Shown here: in pieces, positions 37,109 through 45,552 of the stretch
Layout of the letters: every line of letters begins with the position of its first letter
Position numbering within the stretch: the first letter of the stretch is position 1
Source: Falseniella ignava CCUG 37419
GTDB lineage: Bacteria > Bacillota > Bacilli > Lactobacillales > Aerococcaceae
Direction of reading: 5' to 3'
Assembly (NCBI RefSeq): GCF_000301055.1
Contig: NZ_JH932300.1
Coordinates: 1 to 64,000 of the forward strand
DNA length: 64,000 bases
Translations under genes and position numbers: made by a program
The notes under the pieces: generated by a model
Seen by the model: the letters and a program-made list of their open reading frames with translations, nothing else
Databases searched by the model: none
What the model was told of the DNA's origin: nothing

Positions 37109-38107
37109 ATGAAGTGGGAAGATTTACGACGCAGTCAGAACGTTGAAGATCGACGTGGACAAAATAGCTCACCCTTTAACCGTCGGAGGCCAGGTGGTTC
37201 ATACCGCATGCCAGGAGGGTCTGGCGGACTCGGTGGAGGCGGGTTATTCGGTTTAATTCGATTATTATTGATGCTACCTGGGATGGGACGGATTGTATTA
37301 TTAATTATTGGCGGGATGTTACTTTTCCAATTTTTTGGTGGGCTCGGCTTGGGTGATTCTTCGCAACATTCTCAACCGAATTCGGATTATCGTACCCAAC
37401 AAGTCGATCGCAATAATGCTTCCGTCAATCGAGATCAAATCGATTCAGGTGAAATTAGCGACCAAGACTATGAATTTATGACACGTGTGTTAGGAAGTAC
37501 CGAAGATTTTTGGCACGAAATATTTCAATCAGAAGGCCGTTCGTATCGCGAGCCGCAACTTGTTATTTACGAACGTGGAACCATGACGGGTGGGTGTGGG
37601 ATTGGTCAAGCCCAAGCGGGACCATTTTACTGTCCAGCCGATGAGACGGTCTATATAGACTTATCATTTTGGGAACAATTGTCCCAACGCTTCGGGGCAC
37701 CCGGAGATTTCGCACAAGCGTATGTCTTGGCCCATGAAGTAGGACACCATATTCAAAATGAATTAGGTATTATGGATGAATATCAGAGAGCACGTCGTCG
37801 TTTGTCAGAACGAGAAGGGAATGCGTTAAACGTCCGACTCGAACTTCAAGCCGATTATTTTGCCGGAGCATGGGCTAAATATGCGGAAGAATTAGGTATT
37901 TTAGACGAAGGGGATATCGAAGAAGCTCTTCAAGCTGCATTTGCAGTAGGAGATGATACGATTCAAGAGCAAACCTATGGGCGAGTCGTTCAAGACAGCT
38001 TTACTCATGGAACTGCTGAGCAGCGTCAAGCGTGGTTTATGGAAGGGTACCGCTATGGTGATTTAGCTCACAGTGATACTTTTAATCGAAGATTAAGCAA
38101 TGAATAA
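37109..38107 (+). CDS. neutral zinc metallopeptidase (YpfJ/KPN_02809 family)
   Basis: The 332-residue product begins MKWEDLRRSQNVEDRRG, typical for the family. It has a Gly-rich stretch and one membrane helix (about 55-75, LLMLPGMGRIVLLIIGGMLLF). An extracellular peptidase domain carries GGCGIGQAQAGPFYCPAD and VLAHEVGHHIQNELG (HExxH zinc site). ELQADYFAGAWA holds the third ligand. Substrate unknown. AGAGAGGATG stands before the start. It is 26 bases after cls. Confidence 0.92.
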   Translation: MKWEDLRRSQNVEDRRGQNSSPFNRRRPGGSYRMPGGSGGLGGGGLFGLIRLLLMLPGMGRIVLLIIGGMLLFQFFGGLGLGDSSQHSQPNSDYRTQQVDRNNASVNRDQIDSGEISDQDYEFMTRVLGSTEDFWHEIFQSEGRSYREPQLVIYERGTMTGGCGIGQAQAGPFYCPADETVYIDLSFWEQLSQRFGAPGDFAQAYVLAHEVGHHIQNELGIMDEYQRARRRLSEREGNALNVRLELQADYFAGAWAKYAEELGILDEGDIEEALQAAFAVGDDTIQEQTYGRVVQDSFTHGTAEQRQAWFMEGYRYGDLAHSDTFNRRLSNE

Positions 38108-38132
38108 TTATAACGTATAGGAGATGGAAGGT

Positions 38133-39476
38133 TTGAAGTCACAGCAACATTGGCACCGCGGATTGATTTTAAGTCTTTTCGGCGCACTCATGGTTATTGT
38201 GTATCTTTATGGTATGGTCTGGGTGCCCTCTTATCAAGAGCGTGTTGCAAAAGCGGAGTTAGCATTAGAAGAATTGTGGCAAAATCCTCAAGGGGAATTA
38301 CCTGTTTTGCGTGAGGATGTGGATGAACAAACCTTGCATCAGATTTATTCGGAGCTAGTTAAGTTAGCACCCGAAGAATATACGCAACTTGTTCCCTCTT
38401 ATGAGGAGGCTTTCGAGCAGTTAACGTTTCGTCAGTGGTCAGATTCAGTATTACGATTGACTGTACAGGATGGCGCTTTGAAAATTGATGTGCAAGCGGA
38501 TGTGAACGATCAACAAATTCTTCAGTTACAACAAAAAGCTCAAAATGTTTTAACGCAACATTTGGATCAATGGGAAGCAGTTTTTGAATCAGCACGACAC
38601 CAATTGCGTGAAATGGAGTCAGGTCTCGCATACTTAGGTGAATATGAATCGAGCGTAACTTATTCACGAGATAACTTGAACGACGCATTGGAGTTATTGA
38701 ATAGAGCAAGTGATTATCTTGAACCTTGGTTGGATCAAACTTATCTTGCTTCTTACTTGGATCAATATCAGCATCAATTGGGTTTGTTTGCGGATTATCT
38801 CGTTAAGGAGTATCAAGTTGATTCTTATACGGAAGCAACAATGTTACAAATCCAAGAGAACCCAGCGCTATTTACGTTATTGGATGGGACACCGCTCCAT
38901 CAACGTCCGAAGATTGCACTGACTTTTGATGATGGGCCTAATGAAGAATTTACACCGCAAATATTAAATATCTTAAATCAATACGGGGCTAAAGGAGTTT
39001 TCTTCGTTTATGGGGCGTATGTTGAACAGTTCCCTGATATGGCGCGGCGCATTATTAACGAGGGGCATTTGATTGGGAATCATTCTTATAGCCACCCGAA
39101 TTTCGATGACATATCCGACGAGGAGGTCTTACAACAAATCAATTGGACGCAAGAAATTGTTGAGGAAGCGACAGGTTATCTTCCAACAATGTATCGAATG
39201 CCTTTTGGAGCGGGTGGATTGAGAGTAGTCCAGTTGTTACCTGAGTTAACGTCAATCACTTGGAATTTAGACTCATTGGATTGGCAGCTCCAAGATGCGC
39301 AAGCAATTTTTGATCGGGTCATCCCGATGTTAAGTAATGATACGTTACTTTTAATGCATGATACGAGTCAAACATCGGTCGATGCATTGGCACTCCTAAT
39401 GCCAGTATTGGTGGAGCGAGGCTATGAATTTGTCTTCCCTGATCAATTAATTTATCAAAATCGTTATTATGAATAA
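38133..39476 (+). CDS. membrane-anchored polysaccharide deacetylase (NodB domain)
   Basis: The product of about 447 residues has an N-terminal membrane anchor (LILSLFGALMVIVYLYGMVWV). A helical and beta region runs to about 250, followed by a NodB domain: IALTFDDGPNEEFTPQIL (metal Asp), GNHSYSHPNF (metal His pair), YRMPFGAGG and LLLMHDTS. It probably deacetylates peptidoglycan or another wall glycan, as PgdA does, giving lysozyme resistance. The start chosen is TTG 38133, 9 bases after AGGAG. The in-frame ATG at 38124 is too close to it. Confidence 0.9.
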   Translation: MKSQQHWHRGLILSLFGALMVIVYLYGMVWVPSYQERVAKAELALEELWQNPQGELPVLREDVDEQTLHQIYSELVKLAPEEYTQLVPSYEEAFEQLTFRQWSDSVLRLTVQDGALKIDVQADVNDQQILQLQQKAQNVLTQHLDQWEAVFESARHQLREMESGLAYLGEYESSVTYSRDNLNDALELLNRASDYLEPWLDQTYLASYLDQYQHQLGLFADYLVKEYQVDSYTEATMLQIQENPALFTLLDGTPLHQRPKIALTFDDGPNEEFTPQILNILNQYGAKGVFFVYGAYVEQFPDMARRIINEGHLIGNHSYSHPNFDDISDEEVLQQINWTQEIVEEATGYLPTMYRMPFGAGGLRVVQLLPELTSITWNLDSLDWQLQDAQAIFDRVIPMLSNDTLLLMHDTSQTSVDALALLMPVLVERGYEFVFPDQLIYQNRYYE

Positions 39477-39479
39477 ACG

Positions 39480-39528
39480 AATCCCTCTAAAGGTTCAGGC
39501 AAAAAGAGAATCTTTAGAGGGATTTTAT
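39480..39528. terminator. bidirectional terminator
   Basis: AATCCCTCTAAAG pairs with CTTTAGAGGGATT, with a T-rich run downstream. It lies between convergent genes. Confidence 0.88.
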
Positions 39529-39530
39529 CA

Positions 39531-40169
39531 TTATTCGTAAAGTGAACTCATTGAAAAGAGTGAATAAGTCGATGTACCTAAATGGTATGGAATTAAGTAG
39601 TCATGTGTTTCATCATAATAGCTGATCATAACTAAACGATTGCCAATCATTGATAGTGCCGTATTCATTAAGTGGACGTCACTCGAATCGACTTTGGCTT
39701 CGGCTTCCGGATAAGTGTGCGGAACGACAATTCGAACCACATATTGACTAGTATTATTTAATTGCATGGTCACTTGATCAACGGTAGCTTCAAGTTGCTT
39801 TAATTGCTCGTCTTCGGCTAATGTTTTCTGGATTCTTTTTAAGATAGGTTTAGAGACCGGTTCGAGATTATTATCTTGTTCATCTTCTGGCACATCTTCG
39901 ATAAAGTAAGCATTGACCGCTTCACGTACTTCACCAATCGGAATTTCATCAGGGAGTTGGGTTGGGGGTACAGATAAGTTATTATCAACAATCTCACCAA
40001 ATACATTCTCATATTCTTTATTAGGAATTTTGTTGCCAGTACCCAGACTATCAATATCAATACCAGATTGAGCGGCTTGGTCGTCTTGAGCAGGATCGTC
40101 GTTATTAGACCCAAACCAACTACATCCAGTCATTAAAATCGTTAAGATGAGTAAGGTTATTCGTTTCAT
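39531..40169 (-). CDS. putative lipoprotein, unknown
   Basis: The 212-residue product starts MKRITLLILTILMTGCSW: a basic start, hydrophobic core and lipobox-like MTGC. This is followed by an acidic linker (NNDDPAQDDQAAQSG) and a mixed domain. AAAGGACTG 8 bases before ATG 40169 sets the start, and a longer frame upstream lacks a site. No known domain recognised. Confidence 0.8.
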   Translation of the reverse strand: MKRITLLILTILMTGCSWFGSNNDDPAQDDQAAQSGIDIDSLGTGNKIPNKEYENVFGEIVDNNLSVPPTQLPDEIPIGEVREAVNAYFIEDVPEDEQDNNLEPVSKPILKRIQKTLAEDEQLKQLEATVDQVTMQLNNTSQYVVRIVVPHTYPEAEAKVDSSDVHLMNTALSMIGNRLVMISYYDETHDYLIPYHLGTSTYSLFSMSSLYE

Positions 40170-40351
40170 ATAAATCAGTCCTTTATTTATTCGTAGTTGC
40201 ATTGTAACAAGGAATGCAGCGAGATACCATAACAACTGTGTATCATTTTGGCGAAATCTTGACATCTTTTAAAGTGATGTTTATTTTTCTAAAATGCTGG
40301 TTGCAATTAATATTTATCATGGTATTATGTCATAAGACAATAAGGACTTTT

Positions 40352-40425
40352 AAGGTAATCCCGTGAGGTTACTAAGGTCACCCGTTGATTTAAAGCCCTT
40401 ATTCTCAAAAAATAGGGGCTTTTTG
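40352..40425 (+). promoter_or_regulatory. PyrR-type attenuator before the uracil permease
   Basis: The leader contains TAATCCCGTGAGGTTACTAAGG (40355-40376), matching the PyrR-binding anti-antiterminator pattern (loop with GTGAGG, downstream AAGG). It is followed by a terminator hairpin AAAGCCC/GGGCTTT (40392-40422) with TTTTT. PyrR with UMP would favour termination, lowering permease expression when pyrimidines are plentiful. Confidence 0.75.
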
Positions 40426-40455
40426 TGTGCAATCAGCTCCGTGAGGAGAGAGAAA

Positions 40456-41757
40456 ATGGAAAATATTCAAACGACTAATCAGACGAAGATGTTACTAGAT
40501 GTAGATGATAAGCCGAAATTATTACCGGGCTTACTACTTAGTTTCCAACATGTCTTTGCGATGTTTGGGGCGACAGTTCTCGTCCCCTTAATTTTAGGGC
40601 TATCCGTATCGACTGCATTATTAGCCAGTGGTGTCGGTACGCTAATTTATATGATTTTGACACAATTTAAAGTGCCAATTTATTTAGGGTCAAGCTTTGC
40701 TTATATTAGTGGTATGGCGCTCGCGATTGAACAGATGAATGGTGATATTAGTGCCGCCCAAACGGGAATTATGATGGTCGGACTTGTCTATGTCTTAGTC
40801 AGTGTTTTAATTAAATTTATTGGCGTCGAGTGGATTAACTACTTATTCCCACCGATTGTGATTGGTCCAATGATTATCGTGATCGGGTTAGGTCTTTCAG
40901 CCACCGCCGTTTCCAATGCAGGGTTGGCGCAAGACGGGGATTTACGTAATGTACTTGTAGCGATTGTAACTTTTGCAGTAGCGGCTTTAGTCACTTCAAA
41001 AGGTAAAGGTTTTATTCAAGTTATTCCATTCTTAATTGCGATTATCGTCGGTTATATCTTCGCCTTGGCGCTTGGTTTAGTTGACTTGTCACCGGTTGCT
41101 GCAGCAAATTGGATTCAATTGCCAGAATTCAGTCTTCCTTGGGGAGAGGGAGCTGGTAGTTACCGCTTCTACTTCGGTCCTGAAGCTTGGGCGCTCGTTC
41201 CAATTTCATTTGTAACGATTGCAGAGCATATGGGAGACTCAATGGTTATTAGTGAAATTACCGGCCGCAACTTCTTGGAAAATCCAGGACTTGACCGTAC
41301 AATCTTGGGGGATGGCGTTGCGACATTTGTGTCAGCGTTTATTGGTGGTCCTGCCAACACTACTTACGGTGAAAACACAGGTGTCATTGGGATGACCCGC
41401 GTGGCGAGCGTCTCAGTAATTCGAAATGCAGCGATTATTGCGATTTTATTAAGCTGTCTAGGCAAATTTACCGCCTTAGTCTCTACTATCCCATCAGCAG
41501 TGCTAGGAGGAATGTCTATTCTTCTATACGGCGTAATTGCAAGTAACGGTCTGAAAGTGCTTATTACAAATCGCGTTGACTTTGCACATACACGTAACTT
41601 AATTATTGCGAGTGCAATGTTAGTTATCGGGCTTGGGGGTGCAGTACTAAATATCGGAGGCGTGTTGATGATTTCAGGGACTGCTCTCAGTGCGATTGTT
41701 GGGGTTATCTTAAATATAGTCTTACCTTATGAGACTTTAGCAGACGCGAATAACTAA
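40456..41757 (+). CDS. uracil permease (NCS2 family)
   Basis: The 433-residue transporter has about 12-14 membrane helices and NCS2/UraA signatures: LLSFQHVFAMFGATVLVPLILGLS, the YLGSSFAYI substrate-site segment, FVTIAEHMGDS and GGPANTTYGENTGVIGMT. It imports uracil with protons. ATG 40456, after GAGGAGAGAG, is the start. An upstream in-frame start lies within the attenuator. Gene and PyrR leader together indicate the pyrP/uraA role. Confidence 0.93.
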   Translation: MENIQTTNQTKMLLDVDDKPKLLPGLLLSFQHVFAMFGATVLVPLILGLSVSTALLASGVGTLIYMILTQFKVPIYLGSSFAYISGMALAIEQMNGDISAAQTGIMMVGLVYVLVSVLIKFIGVEWINYLFPPIVIGPMIIVIGLGLSATAVSNAGLAQDGDLRNVLVAIVTFAVAALVTSKGKGFIQVIPFLIAIIVGYIFALALGLVDLSPVAAANWIQLPEFSLPWGEGAGSYRFYFGPEAWALVPISFVTIAEHMGDSMVISEITGRNFLENPGLDRTILGDGVATFVSAFIGGPANTTYGENTGVIGMTRVASVSVIRNAAIIAILLSCLGKFTALVSTIPSAVLGGMSILLYGVIASNGLKVLITNRVDFAHTRNLIIASAMLVIGLGGAVLNIGGVLMISGTALSAIVGVILNIVLPYETLADANN

Positions 41758-41776
41758 TTTATTCATAATTTTTGTG

Positions 41777-41804
41777 AAAGCATCTCGTTGAGGTGCTTTT
41801 TTTA
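41777..41804 (+). terminator. terminator of the uracil permease gene
   Basis: AAAGCATCTC pairs with GAGGTGCTTT, loop GTT, then TTTTTT. Confidence 0.9.
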
Positions 41805-41901
41805 ATGGAAATAATTTCATTAGTAAGGCATTGAACTCCTCAATAAATACAACACTATGATATAATATGATCAAGAAATATTAAGGTAGGAGGAAAATAT
41901 T

Positions 41902-42600
41902 ATGCCTTACTCTTATTATGGATTTGATGCAACTTATTTATTAGTTTTAATTGCGATGGCGATTGTAGGTTGGGCCCAGTTTAAAGTAAAATCGACATTT
42001 AATAAATACGACCAGTTGATGACCGAGCACCAGGTGACAGGCCGACAAGCTGCAGAATTTATATTACAACAATCAGGGATTACAAATGTGCGCGTTGAGC
42101 CAGTTGCAGGACATTTAACCGATCATTATGATCCAAGAAATAAAGTTTTACGTCTATCTGAGGCAACCTATCAAAATACTTCAGTGTCCGCGGTAGCCGT
42201 TGCTGCGCACGAGTGTGGACACGCCTTGCAAGATGCACAAGATTATAAATTTATGCGTGTAAGAGCTGCATTAGTGCCAGTTGTCAATCTAGGATCCACA
42301 ATCGCAATGCCATTGATTTTAATTGGTTTTCTGATGCAAATAGTAGGCCTCATTCAATTGGGCATTCTAGCTTTTAGCTTGGTCTTGTTATTCCAACTTG
42401 TCACGTTGCCAGTTGAATTTGATGCGAGTCGCCGCGCGATTGAAATTTTAGGTCAAGGACATATCTTTACTGAAGCAGAAGTTCAACCTGCGAGAAAAGT
42501 ATTGCGTGCAGCAGGCTTTACCTATGTCGCGGCAAGTTTAAGTACATTGTTCCAAATCGTCCGCTTCATCCTATTATCTAACCGTTCAAATCGTAATTAA
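41902..42600 (+). CDS. membrane zinc metallopeptidase (YugP-like)
   Basis: The 232-residue protein has an N-terminal helix, the zinc motif VAVAAHECGHALQDAQDYKF (HExxH) and two central membrane helices. The conserved LPVEFDASRRAIEIL segment provides the third ligand. This is the family usually named zinc metallopeptidase or YugP; its substrates are unknown. TAGGAGGAAAATATT precedes ATG. A TATAAT -10 lies near 41862. The 243 bases after it hold an imperfect repeat (CTAACCC/GGGTTAG, about 42660-42692). Confidence 0.9.
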   Translation: MPYSYYGFDATYLLVLIAMAIVGWAQFKVKSTFNKYDQLMTEHQVTGRQAAEFILQQSGITNVRVEPVAGHLTDHYDPRNKVLRLSEATYQNTSVSAVAVAAHECGHALQDAQDYKFMRVRAALVPVVNLGSTIAMPLILIGFLMQIVGLIQLGILAFSLVLLFQLVTLPVEFDASRRAIEILGQGHIFTEAEVQPARKVLRAAGFTYVAASLSTLFQIVRFILLSNRSNRN

Positions 42601-42843
42601 TCGAATTAAAATAAATGAAAAAAGTTTCAGGTGTAGCTTAATTATCGATGGTTGATAAGGTCTAACCCTTGTAATACCAAGGGGTTAGGCCATCACAGAG
42701 TGGATTCGAAAAGGAACACATGAATGATTCTTCCTTTGACTATTAAAAGTCTCTGATTAATAATGTGTTATGTTTGAGCGCCGGAACGAGGTAAAAATTC
42801 TGCGCTCATCAATCATTAAAATTTGAAATAGGAGGAATCATTA

Positions 42844-43953
42844 ATGATGAAAAAAATTATCAAAATGATGGCAGCATTCAGCTTAATGTTAAGCCATCTT
42901 GTATTGCCAACTGCGTCAGCTCAAGAAGGAATGGATATTGTAACAACGATTTATCCAGTCTATTATCTAGCTAAGCGTATTGCGCAACCCGATGCAAATA
43001 TTACAATGTTAGTGCCAAGTGGTGGCGATGCGCATGGTTATGAACCAAGCACACAAGATGTAGTTAAAATTCAAGAGGCAGATATGTTTATTTATCAAAG
43101 CCAAGAAATGGAATTCTTTATGCAAGCAATGGCGCCGGTCTTAGAGGATGGCGAGGTAACCGTGGTGGAATCCGTTGAAGGGTTACAACTTCTGAAAGGT
43201 TCAGATGACCACGACCATGATCACGACCATGACCACGACCACGATCACGACCATGACCACGACCACGATCACGACCACGATCATGACCACGATCACGACC
43301 ATGACCACGACCATGACCACGACCACGATCACGACCACGATCACGACCACGATCATGACCATGACCATGACCATGACCACGACCATGACCACGATCACGA
43401 CCACGACCACGATCATGACCACGACCACGGACATACGCACGAATGGGATCCTCATAGCTGGTTATCACCTAAGTTTTATGCAGAACAAGCTAAAGTTGTA
43501 ATGGAAGCATTGATCGCGAAAGATCCTGAAAATGAAGCAGGTTACCGTGAACGTACTGAAGCATTAATTGAAGAATTGAATGAATTAGATCAACACTACC
43601 ATGAAGCGTTAGAATCATTAGAAGATCGTCGCATTGTTGTACAACACCCAGCATTTGGCTACTTGGCTCATGAATATAATCTAGAGCAAATCGGTATTAC
43701 TGGCTTATTAACGAATAGCGATCCAAGTGCTGAAACAATGGCAGAAATGATTGAATTCATTAAAGAAAATAATATTAAAGCAATTTATGTAGACCCAGCA
43801 ATGCCAACAGAGGTTTCAGAAGCGATTGCTAATGAAGCAGGCGTAGAAGTTCGTCCATTGCGTACTTTAGAAACAATTTCACAAGAAGAGAGTGCAGAAG
43901 GACTGGACTATTTCGATTTAATGAATGAGAACTTAGCTTCTTTAACAAAATAA
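42844..43953 (+). CDS. adcA: zinc ABC transporter substrate-binding protein with very long His-Asp repeat
   Basis: The 369-residue ZnuA/AdcA-type protein captures zinc outside the cell for AdcCB. It has a signal peptide cut near SAQ-E and the cluster A-I lobes (VTTIYPVYYLAKRI, LVPSGGDAHGYEPSTQDV with the first His ligand). The His-rich loop has grown to residues 123-195, strictly alternating: 37 His and 36 Asp. HTHEWDPHSWLSP, HPAFGYLAHEY and YVDPAMPTE follow with the further ligands. Typical loops in the family hold far fewer His. GGAGGAATCATTA precedes two tandem ATG codons (42844/42847). It heads the adcA-adcC-adcB operon. Confidence 0.95.
   Translation: MMKKIIKMMAAFSLMLSHLVLPTASAQEGMDIVTTIYPVYYLAKRIAQPDANITMLVPSGGDAHGYEPSTQDVVKIQEADMFIYQSQEMEFFMQAMAPVLEDGEVTVVESVEGLQLLKGSDDHDHDHDHDHDHDHDHDHDHDHDHDHDHDHDHDHDHDHDHDHDHDHDHDHDHDHDHDHDHDHDHDHDHDHDHDHGHTHEWDPHSWLSPKFYAEQAKVVMEALIAKDPENEAGYRERTEALIEELNELDQHYHEALESLEDRRIVVQHPAFGYLAHEYNLEQIGITGLLTNSDPSAETMAEMIEFIKENNIKAIYVDPAMPTEVSEAIANEAGVEVRPLRTLETISQEESAEGLDYFDLMNENLASLTK
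43207..43428 (+). repeat. hexanucleotide tandem repeat encoding (His-Asp)n
   Basis: About 37 copies of the six-base unit GAYCAY in a row, varying only at the third codon positions (C or T). The variation is irregular, so the array is not a perfect microsatellite. The repeat leaves long artefact frames open on both strands. Confidence 0.95.
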
Positions 43954-43986
43954 CTTTTTAATAATTTGACCCTGGAGAGTGATCGA

Positions 43987-44679
43987 ATGGCAATTTTAAA
44001 AGTAAATAATCTCGCATTCTCCTATGGGGAAGAGCGAGTCTTACATGATATTAACTTCCAAATCGATTCGGGAGAATTTATTATATTAACCGGTGAGAAT
44101 GGTGCAGCCAAGTCAACATTAGTTCGCCTAATATTGGGGCTTTTACTGCCTGAATCCGGAACGGTTGAATTGCAACCAACGAATGATCAAGGCGAGCCGC
44201 TGCAAATCGGCTATGTCCCACAGGACGTCACAGTCTTTAATAACGGCTTTCCAAGTACGGTTCAAAAATTAGTAGAGTCAGGGCGTTATCCGCAAGGACG
44301 TTGGTTCAAACGACTGACAGACGAAGATCATGCGCATGTCGATCGCGCTCTGGAATCGGTCGGGATGGCACACTTAAGAAATCGCAAGGTTGGAGATCTA
44401 TCCGGTGGGCAAAAACAACGGATTAATATCGCACGGGTCTTCGCGCAAGACCCGGATTTCTTTATCTTAGATGAACCGACAACAGGAATGGATGTAGCTT
44501 CACGCAAGTCATTCTATCAATTGTTGAATCATAGTAGTAAGGTTCACCACAAGACTATTTTGATGGTGACGCATAGCGATAGTGAAATGGAAGGATTATA
44601 TGACCGTGAGATTTATTTAACGCGTGAGAAAGGGGTGGAGTGGCGATGCTTCAATACCAATTCATCCAACGAGCATTAA
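43987..44679 (+). CDS. adcC: zinc ABC transporter ATP-binding protein
   Basis: The 230-residue ATPase drives zinc uptake. Walker A is GENGAAKST, with Ala in place of the usual Gly before Lys, a form I recall from AdcC proteins of lactic acid bacteria. The signature is DLSGGQKQR, Walker B is FFILDEPTTG and the switch His is in MVTHS. CTGGAGAG precedes ATG 43987. An earlier frame start at 43966 has no site. Its 3' end overlaps adcB by 34 bases. Confidence 0.93.
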   Translation: MAILKVNNLAFSYGEERVLHDINFQIDSGEFIILTGENGAAKSTLVRLILGLLLPESGTVELQPTNDQGEPLQIGYVPQDVTVFNNGFPSTVQKLVESGRYPQGRWFKRLTDEDHAHVDRALESVGMAHLRNRKVGDLSGGQKQRINIARVFAQDPDFFILDEPTTGMDVASRKSFYQLLNHSSKVHHKTILMVTHSDSEMEGLYDREIYLTREKGVEWRCFNTNSSNEH

Positions 44680-45446
44680 TTGCGGGTGTAGCCTTATCCT
44701 TTATTACCCCGATTTTAGGCTTATTATTAATTTTGCGTCGTCAGTCACTCTTGTCCGATACTTTATCGCATGTTTCCTTAGTTGGGGTGGCACTTGGCTT
44801 ATTACTAAAATTCAATCTAACAGTGTCCACCATTATTGTCGTTGTCATCGCGTCGATGTTACTGGAGTCGATGCGACGGATGTATCGCAACTTTTCAGAA
44901 GTCTCAATTGCGGTGATGATGTCAGGTGGAATGGCTTTAGCCTTGGTTCTATTAAGTCTTTCAACGAGTGCTTCATCAGTTCAAATTGATAAGTACCTTT
45001 TTGGGACGATCTTACTTATTACGCAACAAGAAGTCTATTTATTGATTGGCCTAGCAGTGATTGTTGTCATTCTTTATGCAATCTATCATCGGATTTTGTA
45101 TGTGATGAGCTTTAACGAAGATACGGCACATACGAGTGGGTTGCCCGTACAGTTTATTTCGATGGCTATTTCAGTTATCAATGGCATTGTGATTAGTTTG
45201 ATGATGCCGATTGTCGGAGCTCTGTTAGTATCGGCCTTAGTTGTGATTCCAGCGGCAACGTCGATTAGTATTTCTAAGAGCTTTAATCAAGCGATTGGAA
45301 TTGGAATTGTGATTAACTTAATCGGTATCATTGGAGGAATTATTTCATCATTTTATTTTGATACTCCTCCAGGAGCGACGATTACACTCTTCTTTATTGT
45401 AATCTTTGTGGTGACATCCCTGATCAAAAATCAATTTACCGATTAA
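44646..45446 (+). CDS. adcB: zinc ABC transporter permease
   Basis: The 266-residue membrane protein has about eight helices and ABC-3 family features: GVALSFITPILGLLLILRRQSLLSDTLSHVSLVGVALG, and ALLVSALVVIPAATSISISKSF near the end. It forms the channel for AdcA-delivered zinc. GGGGTGGAG lies 5 bases before ATG 44646. A GTG at 44640 is too close. A terminator follows directly. Confidence 0.93.
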   Translation: MLQYQFIQRALIAGVALSFITPILGLLLILRRQSLLSDTLSHVSLVGVALGLLLKFNLTVSTIIVVVIASMLLESMRRMYRNFSEVSIAVMMSGGMALALVLLSLSTSASSVQIDKYLFGTILLITQQEVYLLIGLAVIVVILYAIYHRILYVMSFNEDTAHTSGLPVQFISMAISVINGIVISLMMPIVGALLVSALVVIPAATSISISKSFNQAIGIGIVINLIGIIGGIISSFYFDTPPGATITLFFIVIFVVTSLIKNQFTD

Positions 45447-45455
45447 CAAATTCTT

Positions 45456-45480
45456 AAAAGCCTCCTTCGGGAGGTTTTTT
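45456..45480 (+). terminator. terminator of the adc operon
   Basis: CCTCC-TTCG-GGAGG with a stable UUCG tetraloop, followed by TTTTTT. Confidence 0.93.
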
Positions 45481-45552
45481 CTTGTTAATTGGGAGAAGTT
45501 CGCTATAATAAGTAAGGTATTTCAGATGAAGAGAGAATAAGTAGGTGATTCA

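Noticed and set aside
42655-42700. Zinc (AdcR) operator before adcA
   Set aside because: The inverted repeat there (CTAACCC/GGGTTAG) does not fit the TTAAC-N2-GTTAA pattern and is far from the start.
42207-43428. CRISPR array suspected from the short-period repeat
   Set aside because: The repeat is a coding hexanucleotide with no spacers, and no cas genes are present anywhere in the window.
43118-43501. Long Arg-Gly, Val-Met and Thr-Met frames on both strands over the zinc-protein repeat
   Set aside because: They result only from the six-base repeat leaving every frame open. The His-Asp frame is the one that continues into family sequence on both sides.
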